60,546 nt of DNA from the NCBI GenBank assembly GCA_902595065.1, contig CACJOM010000002.1, positions 1 to 60,546 of the forward strand, written 5' to 3'. The stretch is from an uncultured SAR86 cluster bacterium (GTDB taxonomy: Bacteria > Pseudomonadota > Gammaproteobacteria > Magnimaribacterales > D2472). The notes below the pieces were generated by a model. That model saw only the letters and a list, made by a program, of their open reading frames with translations, was not told the origin of the DNA and ran no database searches. Numbering within the stretch: the stretch's first letter is position 1; every line of letters starts with the position of its first letter. This document shows, one piece after another, positions 35,034-46,282 of this stretch. A program made the translations under genes and the position numbers.

Positions 35034-35348
35034 CTAGGAAATTTTCATTTTTGGAGCATTGGTCATAACGCTCTTAATCCCTTTATTCATCGATGATTTA
35101 TCTGCATAGCTTTGAGATGATGCGATAACCCTGTTGTTAGCAGCAACTAGATTAAAATTCCATTTACCTGCTTTATTTTCTTTGGACTTAAAGTTTGCTT
35201 TGTCAGCAGAATGCTTTGCTACTGATTTAATGCCTTTCATGCATGTTGCTCGAGATGCATAAGCTTGTGATGAAATAATATTTTCTCCATTTTTTGCTTT
35301 TAAACGAAAACGGTGTTTACCTGCCTTATCTTTATATAGTTGAAACAT
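35034..35348 (-). CDS. YegP-type protein with two DUF1508 repeats
   Basis: A 104-residue protein made of two tandem DUF1508 units: FRLKAKNGENIISSQAYASRATCMKGIKSV and its copy from about residue 65 (FNLVAANNRVIASSQSYADKSSMNKGIKSV, each cited only as a landmark here by its NG/AANN and GIKSV ends). Two-repeat YegP is the common form. The family folds as small beta-hairpin modules of unknown function. A GGAGAAG site precedes the ATG. Confidence 0.88.
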   Translation of the reverse strand: MFQLYKDKAGKHRFRLKAKNGENIISSQAYASRATCMKGIKSVAKHSADKANFKSKENKAGKWNFNLVAANNRVIASSQSYADKSSMNKGIKSVMTNAPKMKIS

Positions 35349-35449
35349 ATCTTCTCCTTATCCTTAAAGCTTAATTTGTAATTTGATTCGTTTGTAGAGT
35401 ATATAGATAAAAATGACAAAATATCATATTTTATTTTTAAATTGGTATA

Positions 35450-35740
35450 TTAAGTTATCAGCTTGGGTATTACTTCTAGTTGAGCAAGAATACCTAAAAC
35501 AATTAACAATATAATGCTAGAGATTATTTTAAGATTCTTCTTTTGAATCCATTCAAATAAGTTATCTATAAATTTTCTTATCCATTTGTCTGCTATATCC
35601 ATCCATTTAATAGCTTTTCTTGTCCAAGTATCAGTCACATCGATTAATAATAAAGAAAATGCTGCAATGATAAACCACACAAAACCATTAAGAATCATGT
35701 CGATTAGCCAACCTAAAACCACCCAATTTATTTCCATCAT
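35450..35740 (-). CDS. Hypothetical membrane protein
   Basis: A 96-residue protein with two membrane segments (about 8-32 and 72-90) separated by an amphipathic, Trp-rich stretch (DTWTRKAIKWMDIADKWIRK) that has a repeating 7-11 residue W-x-RK pattern. I do not recognise it. It sits 19 nt downstream of nothing on its strand except the CFA-like gene start region, which ends at 35760, so it may be the last gene of that operon. Confidence 0.55.
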   Translation of the reverse strand: MMEINWVVLGWLIDMILNGFVWFIIAAFSLLLIDVTDTWTRKAIKWMDIADKWIRKFIDNLFEWIQKKNLKIISSIILLIVLGILAQLEVIPKLIT

Positions 35741-35759
35741 TTAATCCCTAAAACTAATT

Positions 35760-36797
35760 TCATTTTGTTGCTTTCTTGGGCACTAATAAATAATGTGATA
35801 CAAACCATTCCTTTCCTTCATTGCATGCAAAGAGTTCCTCACAAGCTAAAAAGAATAATTGCCATCTTACAAACCATTTTCTTGGATTAGGGTAATGCCC
35901 TGTAAAAATATCTAAAATAGTTTTTTTATTTTTATAATGATTTTGAAGCCATAGATTGCAGGTCTTGGCATAATGCGAACCATTTATTTTCCAGCTTCGT
36001 TCAACAACTAAATCTTCCTCAAAATAAGAAAAAATGTCATGTGAAGGCATAAGACCTGAGGTGAAAAAATATTTACTCATCCAATCTGAGGGGCCCCTCA
36101 CCTCATAAGGATAAGGGTGATTGCGATGAGTGAAAATATGGACAAACATCTTGCCATCATTCCACAGGTGGTTGCCAAGATTTTTAAGTAATGCTCCATA
36201 ATTACGCATGTGTTCAAACATTTCGATAGTAATTATCCTATCAAATGATCCTTCTAAAAAAAGATCATTCATATCCTGTTTGATTGCTTGAACATTCTCC
36301 AAGGATCTTGATTTGGCAGTCTTGTTGATGAACTCAATTTGATCATTAGAATTAGATATTGCTACAAACTTTGAATCTGGGAATTTTGCAGCAGCAAAGA
36401 GCGTAAAACTTCCCCAACCACAACCTAAATCAAGAACCCGCTGATGATTTTGAATGCCTAGTCTCTCGACATAAAGGTTGAGCATATTCTCTTCAGCGGC
36501 ATCTAAAGAAGTTGTATTTTCATCAAACCAGCCACAGGAATATTTAAGATGAGAGCCCATAATCTCTTGAAAAAAAGCTGGTGGTACCTCATAGTGCTGC
36601 TCATTAGCTTGCCTGGCGCTTAAAGCAATCGGGCTTGATTGTAATTCCTCAATAAAATCAGCTTTTTTAGATTCCCGCACTTCAGCATTAATTGGGATTT
36701 CTAAAAGGCGTTGCTGGATAAGTTTTTTGATGAATTTCCTAAGAATAGATTCGGGAATTATGCCAAGTTCGGTTAATTTGATACCTAAGTTAAGCAT
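35760..36797 (-). CDS. Cyclopropane-fatty-acyl-phospholipid synthase-like SAM methyltransferase
   Basis: About 345 residues of the CFA synthase family. HYEVPPAFFQEIMGSHLKYS-type region, YSCGWFDE, SAM-binding VLDLGCGWGSFTLFAA, and FDRIITIEMFEHM are all present. CFA synthases add a methylene bridge from SAM to unsaturated lipid acyl chains; relatives make other methylated lipids. The frame opens at TTG (36812), but the ATG at 36797 is preferred. It follows a small SDR gene by 69 nt on the same strand, a pairing seen in other lipid-modification loci. Confidence 0.87.
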   Translation of the reverse strand: MLNLGIKLTELGIIPESILRKFIKKLIQQRLLEIPINAEVRESKKADFIEELQSSPIALSARQANEQHYEVPPAFFQEIMGSHLKYSCGWFDENTTSLDAAEENMLNLYVERLGIQNHQRVLDLGCGWGSFTLFAAAKFPDSKFVAISNSNDQIEFINKTAKSRSLENVQAIKQDMNDLFLEGSFDRIITIEMFEHMRNYGALLKNLGNHLWNDGKMFVHIFTHRNHPYPYEVRGPSDWMSKYFFTSGLMPSHDIFSYFEEDLVVERSWKINGSHYAKTCNLWLQNHYKNKKTILDIFTGHYPNPRKWFVRWQLFFLACEELFACNEGKEWFVSHYLLVPKKATK

Positions 36798-36866
36798 GCT
36801 TAATTGTATCAATTTATTAGGCTTCTAGAGAAGTTAGTATCTGGTAGATGTTGAGGGAGTATATTT

Positions 36867-37703
36867 TTAACCCTTCATATACTTTTCAAATTCATCTTTG
36901 TAGTCTGGGTGCCACCTTGACATTGCAGGTCTATTTTTAATAATGTCATCCGCTGACCACTGTATTCTTTTTTCATCTATGGTTCTGTTTGTTTCATTGT
37001 CAGGACAGAGGATGTAGAACTCATCTCTTTTTAAGGCATCAAAAAAATAATCAATTGTTTCCTCGGTGGTTGCTGCAAATTCTGGTTTATCAGGTATAAA
37101 TGAAGAGATCATTGGTGTATAAACAAATGCTGGAATAAGCAGATGTGTTTTCAGCTTACAATTCTCCTCATTAATAAATGCATGTGAAATTGCCTCTGTG
37201 TATGCAACAACACCTGTTTTGGATAAGTTATAAGCATAATTACCTGGCGGTCTTGTAATACCCTGTTTGGATGCTGTGTTGACAACAACTCCCTCTTCTC
37301 CATGCTCCAACATTGACGGAATAAATACATTGCATAGATTAACTATACCCATAAAGTTAATATTCAAAATATTTTGTAATTCTTTCCTGCCCTCCCAAGG
37401 CTTTGTCCCCATAGCAATTACACCCGCGTTACCCATTAAATAATGAACATTACCAAACTGTTGTTTGACTAGAGAATAAAAATTTTCCAATTCCTCAATA
37501 TTCTTAACATCGCCCTGATGGATCAATATTTTATTTTCACTGTCGCTAGCCTCATTTAAAGTTTTTTTGGCATCCTCAGAAATATTTACATCAATTATTG
37601 CTAGGTTCATTTTAAGAGCCAATAATCTTTTTCCTATCTCTAAACCAATGCCACTCGCGCCTCCCGATATAACTGCCGTATTGTTTTCTCTTGCCCATTT
37701 CAT
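36867..37703 (-). CDS. Short-chain dehydrogenase/reductase
   Basis: A 278-residue SDR with GGASGIGLEIG (17-27), NNAG-like MGNAGVIAMG, and the YNLSK active-site pair (Tyr-x-x-x-Lys) preceded by VVNTASKQG. The Asp in AIIDVN after strand 2 favours NAD. The substrate is unknown. Its ATG overlaps the stop of the 137-residue protein gene by 4 nt (ATGA), indicating translational coupling, and the CFA-like gene follows. Confidence 0.88.
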   Translation of the reverse strand: MKWARENNTAVISGGASGIGLEIGKRLLALKMNLAIIDVNISEDAKKTLNEASDSENKILIHQGDVKNIEELENFYSLVKQQFGNVHYLMGNAGVIAMGTKPWEGRKELQNILNINFMGIVNLCNVFIPSMLEHGEEGVVVNTASKQGITRPPGNYAYNLSKTGVVAYTEAISHAFINEENCKLKTHLLIPAFVYTPMISSFIPDKPEFAATTEETIDYFFDALKRDEFYILCPDNETNRTIDEKRIQWSADDIIKNRPAMSRWHPDYKDEFEKYMKG

Positions 37704-38113
37704 CTTCTTGTCTCCAAAAAAAGTGCATACCTTAAATCTTTAAAGAAAGTATCACAGTCAAATCTATAGTCTGGAGAAATTATACAAACATTATCAAGTG
37801 AGTCTGTGCTTGGAAAAAAGTTAAAACATAGCTTCCTTTTATAATCATCATCTTCATCTTGTCTCCAATCAATCGACAAAGTATGGTCTGTATAGGCGTA
37901 GGCTTTAGTAGTTAGATTTAACATATCTAAACCTTGTTCAAATAGATTTTGATACTTTCTTCTAACCTGAATTATCCATCTGTCTTGAGGGTCTTCGACT
38001 ATAAAATTGAACTCTCGGTATTTATCCTTTTTTGCATCAGTCATTAGTTGCTTGAACAAACTGTGAAAATTAGTTTTTTGGATAGCTTCGTTTAATGTTT
38101 CCTCAGGCATCAT
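37700..38113 (-). CDS. Hypothetical 137-residue protein
   Basis: A soluble acidic protein I do not recognise. It has no signal peptide or membrane segment. Aromatic and charged residues are spread evenly (DPQDRWIIQVRRKYQNLFEQG, SIDWRQDEDDDYKRKLCFNFFP), giving an alpha/beta look. Its start overlaps the stop of a 41-residue ORF upstream and its end overlaps the SDR start by 4 nt, so it belongs to a coupled operon. The first two codons are both ATG. Confidence 0.65.
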   Translation of the reverse strand: MMPEETLNEAIQKTNFHSLFKQLMTDAKKDKYREFNFIVEDPQDRWIIQVRRKYQNLFEQGLDMLNLTTKAYAYTDHTLSIDWRQDEDDDYKRKLCFNFFPSTDSLDNVCIISPDYRFDCDTFFKDLRYALFLETRR

Positions 38114-38235
38114 ATGTATTTGTAGATAAGCATTAGCAATGCTATAGCAATAAATACTTTTATTAACTTTTTAGTAAAAGGGTCCATATCAGCAATAAAT
38201 GCTTTTATTAACGTTTTAGTAGGAATGTCGTCCAT
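38110..38235 (-). CDS. 41-residue membrane microprotein with an internal repeat
   Basis: An ATG frame of 41 codons that is easy to miss because of its size. The product has two copies of a TK-x-LIK-x-FIA unit (residues about 6-15 and 21-30), the second leading into a hydrophobic tail ending YKYI. At DNA level the copies are 31-bp direct repeats (38146-38176 and 38191-38221) with two mismatches. Its TGA overlaps the first ATG of the 137-residue gene (ATGA-type coupling). The upstream ribosome binding site is weak. Unknown function. Confidence 0.5.
   Translation of the reverse strand: MDDIPTKTLIKAFIADMDPFTKKLIKVFIAIALLMLIYKYI
38146..38221. repeat. 31-bp direct repeat, period 45 bp
   Basis: Two copies (38146-38176, 38191-38221) of an AGCAATAAAT-starting 31-mer with 29 of 31 bases identical. 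They lie inside the 41-residue ORF and, at a period of 45 bp, keep the frame, so they look like an in-frame tandem duplication. Confidence 0.85.
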
Positions 38236-38303
38236 TACCAAATAATACACTAAAAAATTATTACCCAAATGGACTCAATATGAACTCAACTGTGGACTAA
38301 ATG

Positions 38304-38344
38304 CCAAAAAAAGAACCCTATAAACGTTTAATCTATAGGGTTCT
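38304..38344 (-). terminator. Terminator of tRNA-Glu
   Basis: AGAACCCTATA and TATAGGGTTCT form a perfect 11-bp stem around an 11-nt loop. On the minus strand the stem is followed by a run of seven T. It lies 10 nt after the tRNA-Glu 3' end. Confidence 0.92.
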
Positions 38345-38353
38345 CAAAGAAAT

Positions 38354-38429
38354 TGGCATCCCGTAGGGGAGTCGAACCCCTGTTGCCGAGATGAAAACCC
38401 GGTGTCCTAGGCCTCTAGACGAACGGGAC
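38354..38429 (-). tRNA. tRNA-Glu (anticodon TTC)
   Basis: A 76-nt cloverleaf on the minus strand with encoded CCA. Acceptor GTCCCGT pairs with ACGGGAT (G1-T72 wobble), the T-arm carries GGTTCGACTCC, and the anticodon arm CCGGG/CTCGG encloses TTTTCAT with anticodon TTC. The discriminator base is G as in Escherichia coli tRNA-Glu. Confidence 0.95.
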
Positions 38430-38481
38430 TAGATTGCGGCAATTATAAAAGCTAAAAAGCTGCTTGAAAAGGTTTAAAGAG

Positions 38482-39207
38482 TTATTTAATTCTCTTATTT
38501 ACAGCTTTTAAAAACCCCCTAAGGAAGTTCCCCTCCATCTGATCTGGGTATAGTCTTCGAAACATTCTTTCCATTCTTGTCATGATTTGTTTTGGATTTT
38601 TAGGGTCAACAAGCTCCAAGGCTTCTACCGTTTCATTGAAGTGCTCGATGAGGTTATTTAATTCTTCTGATGTATATTCTGGAAAATCTTGCCAAGACTC
38701 TACAGAATTATTTTGTGCAGCTTGATAAAGTTCATAACATATCACCTGTGTGGACATCGCTATATTTAAAACTGGGTAGTCAGGATGGGCTGGGATAATT
38801 AAATGTTTATTGGCCAGCTGCAATTCTTCGTTGGTAAGTCCCCTATCCTCTCGACCAAATAATATTGAAACTTGAATTTCATTCGTAACTAATTCTTGAG
38901 TCTCCTGTGCAGCTTCTTTGGCGGTTAGAGTTGGCCATTCAATTGTTCGATCTCTGGCTGATGTGGCATAGATAACTTTTGAATTTTTTACAGCCTCTTG
39001 GATTGAAGTAAATATTTTTGCATTATCTAAGACATCTGTTGCGTTTCCAGCCAAAGCAGTTGCTTCTTGATGTGGAAATTTTTTTGGATTGATTAAAGCT
39101 AGGTTAGCTAAGCCCATATTTTTCATTGCACGGGCAACCGATCCAATATTTCCTGGATGGGAGGTCTCGACTAAAACTATCTGCACAAATCGATTAATAG
39201 GATTCAT
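38482..39207 (-). CDS. trmJ: tRNA/rRNA methyltransferase TrmJ-like (SPOUT, TrmH family)
   Basis: A 241-residue SPOUT methyltransferase with the TrmH-family motifs VETSHPGNIGSVARAMKNMG (residues 13-32), ILFGREDRGLTNEEL and PVLNIAMSTQVICYEL. TrmJ makes the 2'-O-methyl at position 32 of tRNAs using SAM. The length matches TrmJ rather than the longer TrmH. It is divergent from suhB by 36 bp, an arrangement conserved in many gammaproteobacteria. Confidence 0.9.
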   Translation of the reverse strand: MNPINRFVQIVLVETSHPGNIGSVARAMKNMGLANLALINPKKFPHQEATALAGNATDVLDNAKIFTSIQEAVKNSKVIYATSARDRTIEWPTLTAKEAAQETQELVTNEIQVSILFGREDRGLTNEELQLANKHLIIPAHPDYPVLNIAMSTQVICYELYQAAQNNSVESWQDFPEYTSEELNNLIEHFNETVEALELVDPKNPKQIMTRMERMFRRLYPDQMEGNFLRGFLKAVNKRIK

Positions 39208-39243
39208 GGAACTATTATCATCATTTCCAGTACAATATGCGAC

Positions 39244-40044
39244 ATGTCAAAGCCAGCCTTATTAAACGTAGCGATTCTTGCAGCCAAGGTAGGTGCTGCT
39301 GAGTTAGAATTTGCCGTCAAAAAAGTGCATAAGCTCGACGTCATCAAGAAAGGTCCAACCGATTATGTTACAGAGATTGATAAGAAAGTTGAATCTATAG
39401 TTTTTGAAGAAATTAAAAAATATTATCCTGAGGATAATTTTCTTGGAGAAGAATCAGGTCATGAGGTGAACACCTCTAATACAACTTGGATTTTAGATCC
39501 TATTGATGGAACAACAAACTTTATTCACGGATATCCACAGTACTGTATTTCCCTTGCATGTGTTATAGGAGACCAAACACAACATGCTGTGATCATAGAT
39601 CCAACAAGGAGAGAAGAATTCAGTGCTTCAAGAGGTAAAGGTGCTGAACTAAATGGCGAAAGAATCAGAGTCAGCAAACGTCCAAGCTTGAAAGATGCCT
39701 TGGTTGGAAATACATCTCACGTCAATGAATCACAAAAATATACCTTTGATAACATTGCAACCTTCAGATCTCTGTACAAGCACAGTCTCACCATAAGAAG
39801 ATCAGGTTGTTCTGCGCTTGATCTTGCCTATGTTGCTTCGGGTCGACTGGATGCATTTTGGGCTCAGGGCCTAGGAATTTGGGATGTTGCTGCAGGAATG
39901 CTGATAGCTGAAGAAGCTGGTGCTTTAACTAGTGATTTTTTAGGCAACCCAAACTATAAAGAAAGCGATCATTATTTATGCGCTTCACCAAAATGTTTTA
40001 AGCCAATGCTTGAATCAATTAAACCAAACTTCAAAGCCAATTAA
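39244..40044 (+). CDS. suhB: Inositol monophosphatase family protein SuhB
   Basis: A 266-residue IMPase with metal-binding GEESG, the signature WILDPIDGTTNFIHG and C-terminal GIWDVAAGMLIAEEAGA. SuhB dephosphorylates inositol-1-phosphate and in Escherichia coli also assists rRNA transcription complexes. It converges on secF with a 4-nt overlap of the two coding ends. Divergent pairing with trmJ supports the SuhB assignment. Confidence 0.93.
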   Translation: MSKPALLNVAILAAKVGAAELEFAVKKVHKLDVIKKGPTDYVTEIDKKVESIVFEEIKKYYPEDNFLGEESGHEVNTSNTTWILDPIDGTTNFIHGYPQYCISLACVIGDQTQHAVIIDPTRREEFSASRGKGAELNGERIRVSKRPSLKDALVGNTSHVNESQKYTFDNIATFRSLYKHSLTIRRSGCSALDLAYVASGRLDAFWAQGLGIWDVAAGMLIAEEAGALTSDFLGNPNYKESDHYLCASPKCFKPMLESIKPNFKAN

Positions 40045-40955
40045 GGCATATCGTCAAACTCTGCACCTTCTGGCTCTGGGATAGCCAAATCGTCTTGTGT
40101 AAGAGACATTCCAAGAAGCATATTAGCCACAACATATATCGATGAGTATGTTCCAATAAGAACGCCAATAATTAATGCCTGACTAAAGCCTTTGATCATA
40201 TCTCCGCCAAAGAAAAACAGCGCCAGCAATACTAACAAAGTTGTTAAAGAGGTAATCAGTGTTCGAGAAAGAGTTTGGTTAATGGATCGATTAACTATTT
40301 CGTGAGGCTCAAATCCCCTCTCACCTCTAAAATTTTCTCTAATCCTGTCAGAAACAACGATCGTATCATTCAAAGAATAACCAATCACAGCAAGCAGAGC
40401 TGCTAATACGGTCAAATCAAAGTCCCAAGAAAATAATGAGAACAACCCAAAAATAATTACTACATCATGTGCAAGGGCTGCCACTGCACCAAGTGCAAAC
40501 TTGTACTGAAATCTAAATGCAACATAAAGCAAAATCATGCCCAATGCTACGAGCATCCCCAGACCACCTTGATCTCTAAGTTCTGAACCTATCTGTGGTC
40601 CAACAAATTCAATCCTTTTTAGCTCTGTTGAAGGGTCAGCATCCTGTAAAAATTTATAAATAACATCCCCCAGCTGACTGTTACCATCCTCATCAGCAAC
40701 TTTAATTAGGACATCAGAATTTGAACCAAAATTTACTACCTGAAAATCATCAAACCCGTTGCTGGTCATTAAATCTCTAATCTCAATTAGGTCTGCAGCT
40801 TCTTCATAAGACACCTCTATCAGTGTCCCGCCACTAAAATCTAAGCCTAGGTTGAGTCCTTTAAAACCTAATGAGCCAACAGATAAAACTAGCAATGATA
40901 TTGAAGCTATCGTGGCAAACCTTCGATAGTTCATGAATGGAATATTAAAATTCAT
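40041..40955 (-). CDS. secF: Protein translocase subunit SecF
   Basis: A 304-residue membrane protein with six expected helices: GLNLGLDFSGGTLIEVSYE near the start, GPQIGSELRDQG, and the VIGYSLNDTIVVSDRIREN motif. With SecD it forms the proton-driven SecDF complex that assists protein export. Its start overlaps the secD stop by 1 nt (TAATG). Confidence 0.97.
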   Translation of the reverse strand: MNFNIPFMNYRRFATIASISLLVLSVGSLGFKGLNLGLDFSGGTLIEVSYEEAADLIEIRDLMTSNGFDDFQVVNFGSNSDVLIKVADEDGNSQLGDVIYKFLQDADPSTELKRIEFVGPQIGSELRDQGGLGMLVALGMILLYVAFRFQYKFALGAVAALAHDVVIIFGLFSLFSWDFDLTVLAALLAVIGYSLNDTIVVSDRIRENFRGERGFEPHEIVNRSINQTLSRTLITSLTTLLVLLALFFFGGDMIKGFSQALIIGVLIGTYSSIYVVANMLLGMSLTQDDLAIPEPEGAEFDDMP

Positions 40956-42817
40956 TAGACCCTTAGCTCCTTAATGTTTTTATTTCCATACATCAAGTTA
41001 ACAATCGCTCTGGTTCCCAAGATGGCAGTAAACATAGAAGTTAAAATACCAATTGACAAAGTAATAGCGAAGCCTTTGATGGGACCAGTTCCAATGGCAT
41101 AAAGTACGATCGATGCAATCAATGTCGTAACATTAGCATCGACAATAGTTACAAAAGCTCTAGAAAAACCCTCTTGAATAGCTGTTTGCGGATCTTTACC
41201 TTCTTTGAGCTCTTCCCTGATCCGAGAAAAAATTAACACATTGGCATCGACGGCCATACCTATAGTAAGGACTATGCCAGCAATTCCAGGAAGGGTAAGT
41301 GTTGCGCCCAAAAGTGACATGAAACCGGTGATCAAAACAACATTAGCAAAAAGGGCTATGTTTGCAGCAAATCCAAACCAGCGATAGTAAAAAAGCATGA
41401 ATCCAATTACTGAGAGCAAGCCGATGATTATGGATCGGATTCCTAACTCAATATTCTCTTTTCCAAGACTTGGTCCAACTGTTCTTTCTTCAACAAATTT
41501 CATTGGAGCTGCTAGTGCACCAGCCCTTAGAAGTAATGCTAGCTCACTTGCTTCTTGAGGTGAACCTACTCCGGTGATTCTAAACGCAGTTCCAAGAACG
41601 GCTTGAACAGTCGCAAGACTAATGATCTCTTTTTCTATATATGAGGTCTGTTCAATAACCTCGTTACCATCTGCATCCTTAGTTAGAACTGATTTATTTT
41701 TCTGCTCAACAAAAAGCACACCCAAACGTCTTCCGATGTTTCCATTGGTCGCTTTTTGCATTGCGCGCCCACCTTGCATATCCAAAGTAATATTAACTTG
41801 CGCAAATCCACTTTCATCAAAACCAGAACTTGCATTAGTGACTCTTTCTCCAGAGACAATAATATTTTTTTCTAAAAAAGCTGAGCCCATTCGCTCGTCC
41901 TGCCAATCAAATTCCTCTTTTCTTAACCTAGATGTTGTTGACGCTGCTTCTAGCCTAAATTCTAAATTTGCAGTTTTTCCAATAATTTTCTTCGCTGCGG
42001 TGGTATCCTGAACACCAGGTAACTGAACAACAATTCTGCTGCTGCCTTGTCTCTGGACAATTGGTTCACTGACTCCAAGCTCATTAACCCTGTTACGAAG
42101 AGTCATCAGGTTTTGTCCAACGGCGTAGTCTCTTATCTCTTTTATTGCTGACTGTGAATACGTAAGCTCAACAAGATTTCTAACAGAATTGGTAGTTAAG
42201 TCATAAAGTGGAGTTCCAAGGGGGGTAAGATTGTCCTCATTGAAAACTCTCAAGGATTTGTTGTAATCCTCGTCACTAGCAAAAGAAAAAACTAGATCCT
42301 TATTATCTTTTACAGAGCTTGCAACATTGATACGATCATCCCTAAATTTCTTCCTGTATTCATTCAACAATGACTCCAAGCGATTATCTAGCGCGCTATC
42401 AATATCAACCTCTAAAAGAAAATGTACCCCGCCAGATAAATCTAAGCCAAGTTTTAATGGTCCGCCTCCAATATTTCTAAGCCATTGAGGTGTTGTTGGC
42501 TCTAGATTTAGCGCAACAATTGCTTCATCTAGTAAGATTTTCTGCAATGCAGCTTTACCAGCAAGCTGATCATCAAAAGAATTAAACTTTGCAATGATGT
42601 TGTTGTCTTTAAGTCCAACTGATTCAACGCCAGTAGATTGATCCTCTAATATATCTTTAACTTGATTCAATAGAGTTTGATCAGCTGATTTACCTGAGTC
42701 AGTGTATGCAATCTGTATTGCTGGCTTGGCAGGATATAAATTTGGTAAAGAGTAGATTACGCCAATAGACAAAACCATCAAGATGAAGGTATATGTCAAG
42801 ATTGAGAATCTATTCAT
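40955..42817 (-). CDS. secD: Protein translocase subunit SecD
   Basis: A 620-residue SecD with an N-terminal helix, the periplasmic P1 domain (LKLGLDLSGGVHFLLEVD, VVQLPGVQDT) and five C-terminal helices with GIAGIVLTIGMAVDANVLIF and the FAITLSIGILTSMFTA stretch. It works with SecF and YajC at the SecYEG channel. The first gene after yajC, it lies 8 nt downstream of it. Confidence 0.97.
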   Translation of the reverse strand: MNRFSILTYTFILMVLSIGVIYSLPNLYPAKPAIQIAYTDSGKSADQTLLNQVKDILEDQSTGVESVGLKDNNIIAKFNSFDDQLAGKAALQKILLDEAIVALNLEPTTPQWLRNIGGGPLKLGLDLSGGVHFLLEVDIDSALDNRLESLLNEYRKKFRDDRINVASSVKDNKDLVFSFASDEDYNKSLRVFNEDNLTPLGTPLYDLTTNSVRNLVELTYSQSAIKEIRDYAVGQNLMTLRNRVNELGVSEPIVQRQGSSRIVVQLPGVQDTTAAKKIIGKTANLEFRLEAASTTSRLRKEEFDWQDERMGSAFLEKNIIVSGERVTNASSGFDESGFAQVNITLDMQGGRAMQKATNGNIGRRLGVLFVEQKNKSVLTKDADGNEVIEQTSYIEKEIISLATVQAVLGTAFRITGVGSPQEASELALLLRAGALAAPMKFVEERTVGPSLGKENIELGIRSIIIGLLSVIGFMLFYYRWFGFAANIALFANVVLITGFMSLLGATLTLPGIAGIVLTIGMAVDANVLIFSRIREELKEGKDPQTAIQEGFSRAFVTIVDANVTTLIASIVLYAIGTGPIKGFAITLSIGILTSMFTAILGTRAIVNLMYGNKNIKELRV

Positions 42818-42825
42818 GATTTTTT

Positions 42826-43137
42826 TTAATCAATTGATGCGATGGTGCCCTTAGGCAATGTATTCGCTATCGCAGTTTTTTGAAGTTTAAAGGTAATATT
42901 CTCGCTAACTTCAATAGAAACATAGGGCCCTTTGATTTCTTTGATTCGGCCAATGATTCCACCTGCAGCTACTACTTCATCTCCTTTTTCAAGCCCATCC
43001 ATCATTTCTTGCAAAGCCTTCATGCGCTTTTGCTGAGGTCGAATAGTCATAAAATACATCAAGGCTAAGAACCCTATAAAAAAAACAATAATAGGATCTG
43101 GTAACCACCATGGTAATTGTTGCTGTGTCTCGTTCAT
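42826..43137 (-). CDS. yajC: Preprotein translocase subunit YajC
   Basis: A 103-residue single-helix membrane protein with FFIGFLALMYFMTIRPQQKR (residues 15-34), then LQEMMDGLEKGDEVVAAGGIIGRI, the YajC hallmark. It associates with SecDF. A GGAGA site precedes the ATG. Order queA-tgt-yajC-secD-secF is the classical gammaproteobacterial operon. Confidence 0.96.
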   Translation of the reverse strand: MNETQQQLPWWLPDPIIVFFIGFLALMYFMTIRPQQKRMKALQEMMDGLEKGDEVVAAGGIIGRIKEIKGPYVSIEVSENITFKLQKTAIANTLPKGTIASID

Positions 43138-43146
43138 GCAATCTCC

Positions 43147-45280
<2,134 letters not shown>

Positions 45281-45330
45281 TGAAGGTGATAATTCTAAAA
45301 GATGTTGAACTCAGCTACAATGACCGCCGT

Positions 45331-45415
45331 GCCCCATTGGCGGAATTGGTAGACGCGCGCGATTCAAAATCGCGTTCCTTCGGGAGTACCTGTTCGACTC
45401 AGGTATGGGGCACCA
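45331..45415 (+). tRNA. tRNA-Leu (anticodon CAA)
   Basis: An 85-nt class II tRNA with encoded CCA. Acceptor GCCCCAT pairs with ATGGGGC, the anticodon arm GCGAT/ATCGC encloses TCAAA with anticodon CAA, and a long variable arm (TTCCTTCGGGAGT region) precedes the T-arm GTTCGACTC. Confidence 0.95.
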
Positions 45416-45502
45416 GATCAAAAAAATATAAATGAAATCAAATTTCTTGAAATATTTTTATTATGGTTAAATATTATCTTTAAAAGTTCTACAAACTATT
45501 AA

Positions 45503-46282
45503 ATGCAAAATCCCAATTCATATAAGCGAATAGTGATCAAGGTTGGTTCGGCAGTGCTCGCAAAACCCAATGGCTCCTTAAACCATGCAATTCTATCTGC
45601 AATTAGTGAAGATATAGCATGGTTAATTAAGAAAAATCATGAAGTCTTGGTGGTATCTTCTGGAGCAATAGCGCTTGGAAGAAAGAGAATAAAACTCTCC
45701 AATGCTCCAACTCTTTCAGAATCTCAAGCCATGGCAGCACATGGTCAAATTGAATTAATGTCTGCATGGAAAAAAAATCTTAATAAATTTTCAATCCCTA
45801 TAGGTCAATTATTATTAACCCCCAGAGATACTGAGCTAAAAATATCATCTGATAATGCAAAACAAACCATTTCTAAGCTTTTGGAGGTTGGCTGCTTGCC
45901 GATTATCAATGAGAATGACAGTACGGCAACTGATGAGATTAAATTTGGAGACAATGATTTATTAGCTGCCAAAGTTGCAAAGCTTGTAAAAGCAGATTTA
46001 TTGATTATGCTCTCAAGGATTGATGGGTTGCATGCCTCTGAGGAAGATGTCAAAAAAAATAAGCATGGCTCTCTTATCAAAGAAGTGAAAAAAATAACTC
46101 CTAAAATTAAAAAAATGGCAGGGAAAGCCAGCGACATGGGTAAAGGGGGGATGATTTCAAAGATTGAAGCAGCTGAAATCTGTCTAAAAAATAAATGTGC
46201 GATGGTCATAACCTCAGGGAGTAATAAAAAACCCATTAGAGGTCTATCGACAAGAGCAAAATCTACATGGTTTATAAAATAA
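45503..46282 (+). CDS. proB: Glutamate 5-kinase (short form without PUA domain)
   Basis: A 259-residue amino-acid kinase: IVIKVGSAVL, VSSGAIALGRKR, LPIINENDSTATDEIKFGDNDLLAA and GKGGMISKIEAA are ProB signatures. It phosphorylates glutamate in the first step of proline synthesis. At 259 residues it lacks the C-terminal PUA domain of the Escherichia coli enzyme (367 residues), a form seen in other bacteria. Its TAA overlaps the proA ATG (TAATG). Confidence 0.95.
   Translation: MQNPNSYKRIVIKVGSAVLAKPNGSLNHAILSAISEDIAWLIKKNHEVLVVSSGAIALGRKRIKLSNAPTLSESQAMAAHGQIELMSAWKKNLNKFSIPIGQLLLTPRDTELKISSDNAKQTISKLLEVGCLPIINENDSTATDEIKFGDNDLLAAKVAKLVKADLLIMLSRIDGLHASEEDVKKNKHGSLIKEVKKITPKIKKMAGKASDMGKGGMISKIEAAEICLKNKCAMVITSGSNKKPIRGLSTRAKSTWFIK

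Noticed and set aside
46267..46281. Upstream start of proA
   Set aside because: The ATG at 46282 overlaps the proB stop in the usual TAATG form, and the five extra codons have no counterpart in ProA.
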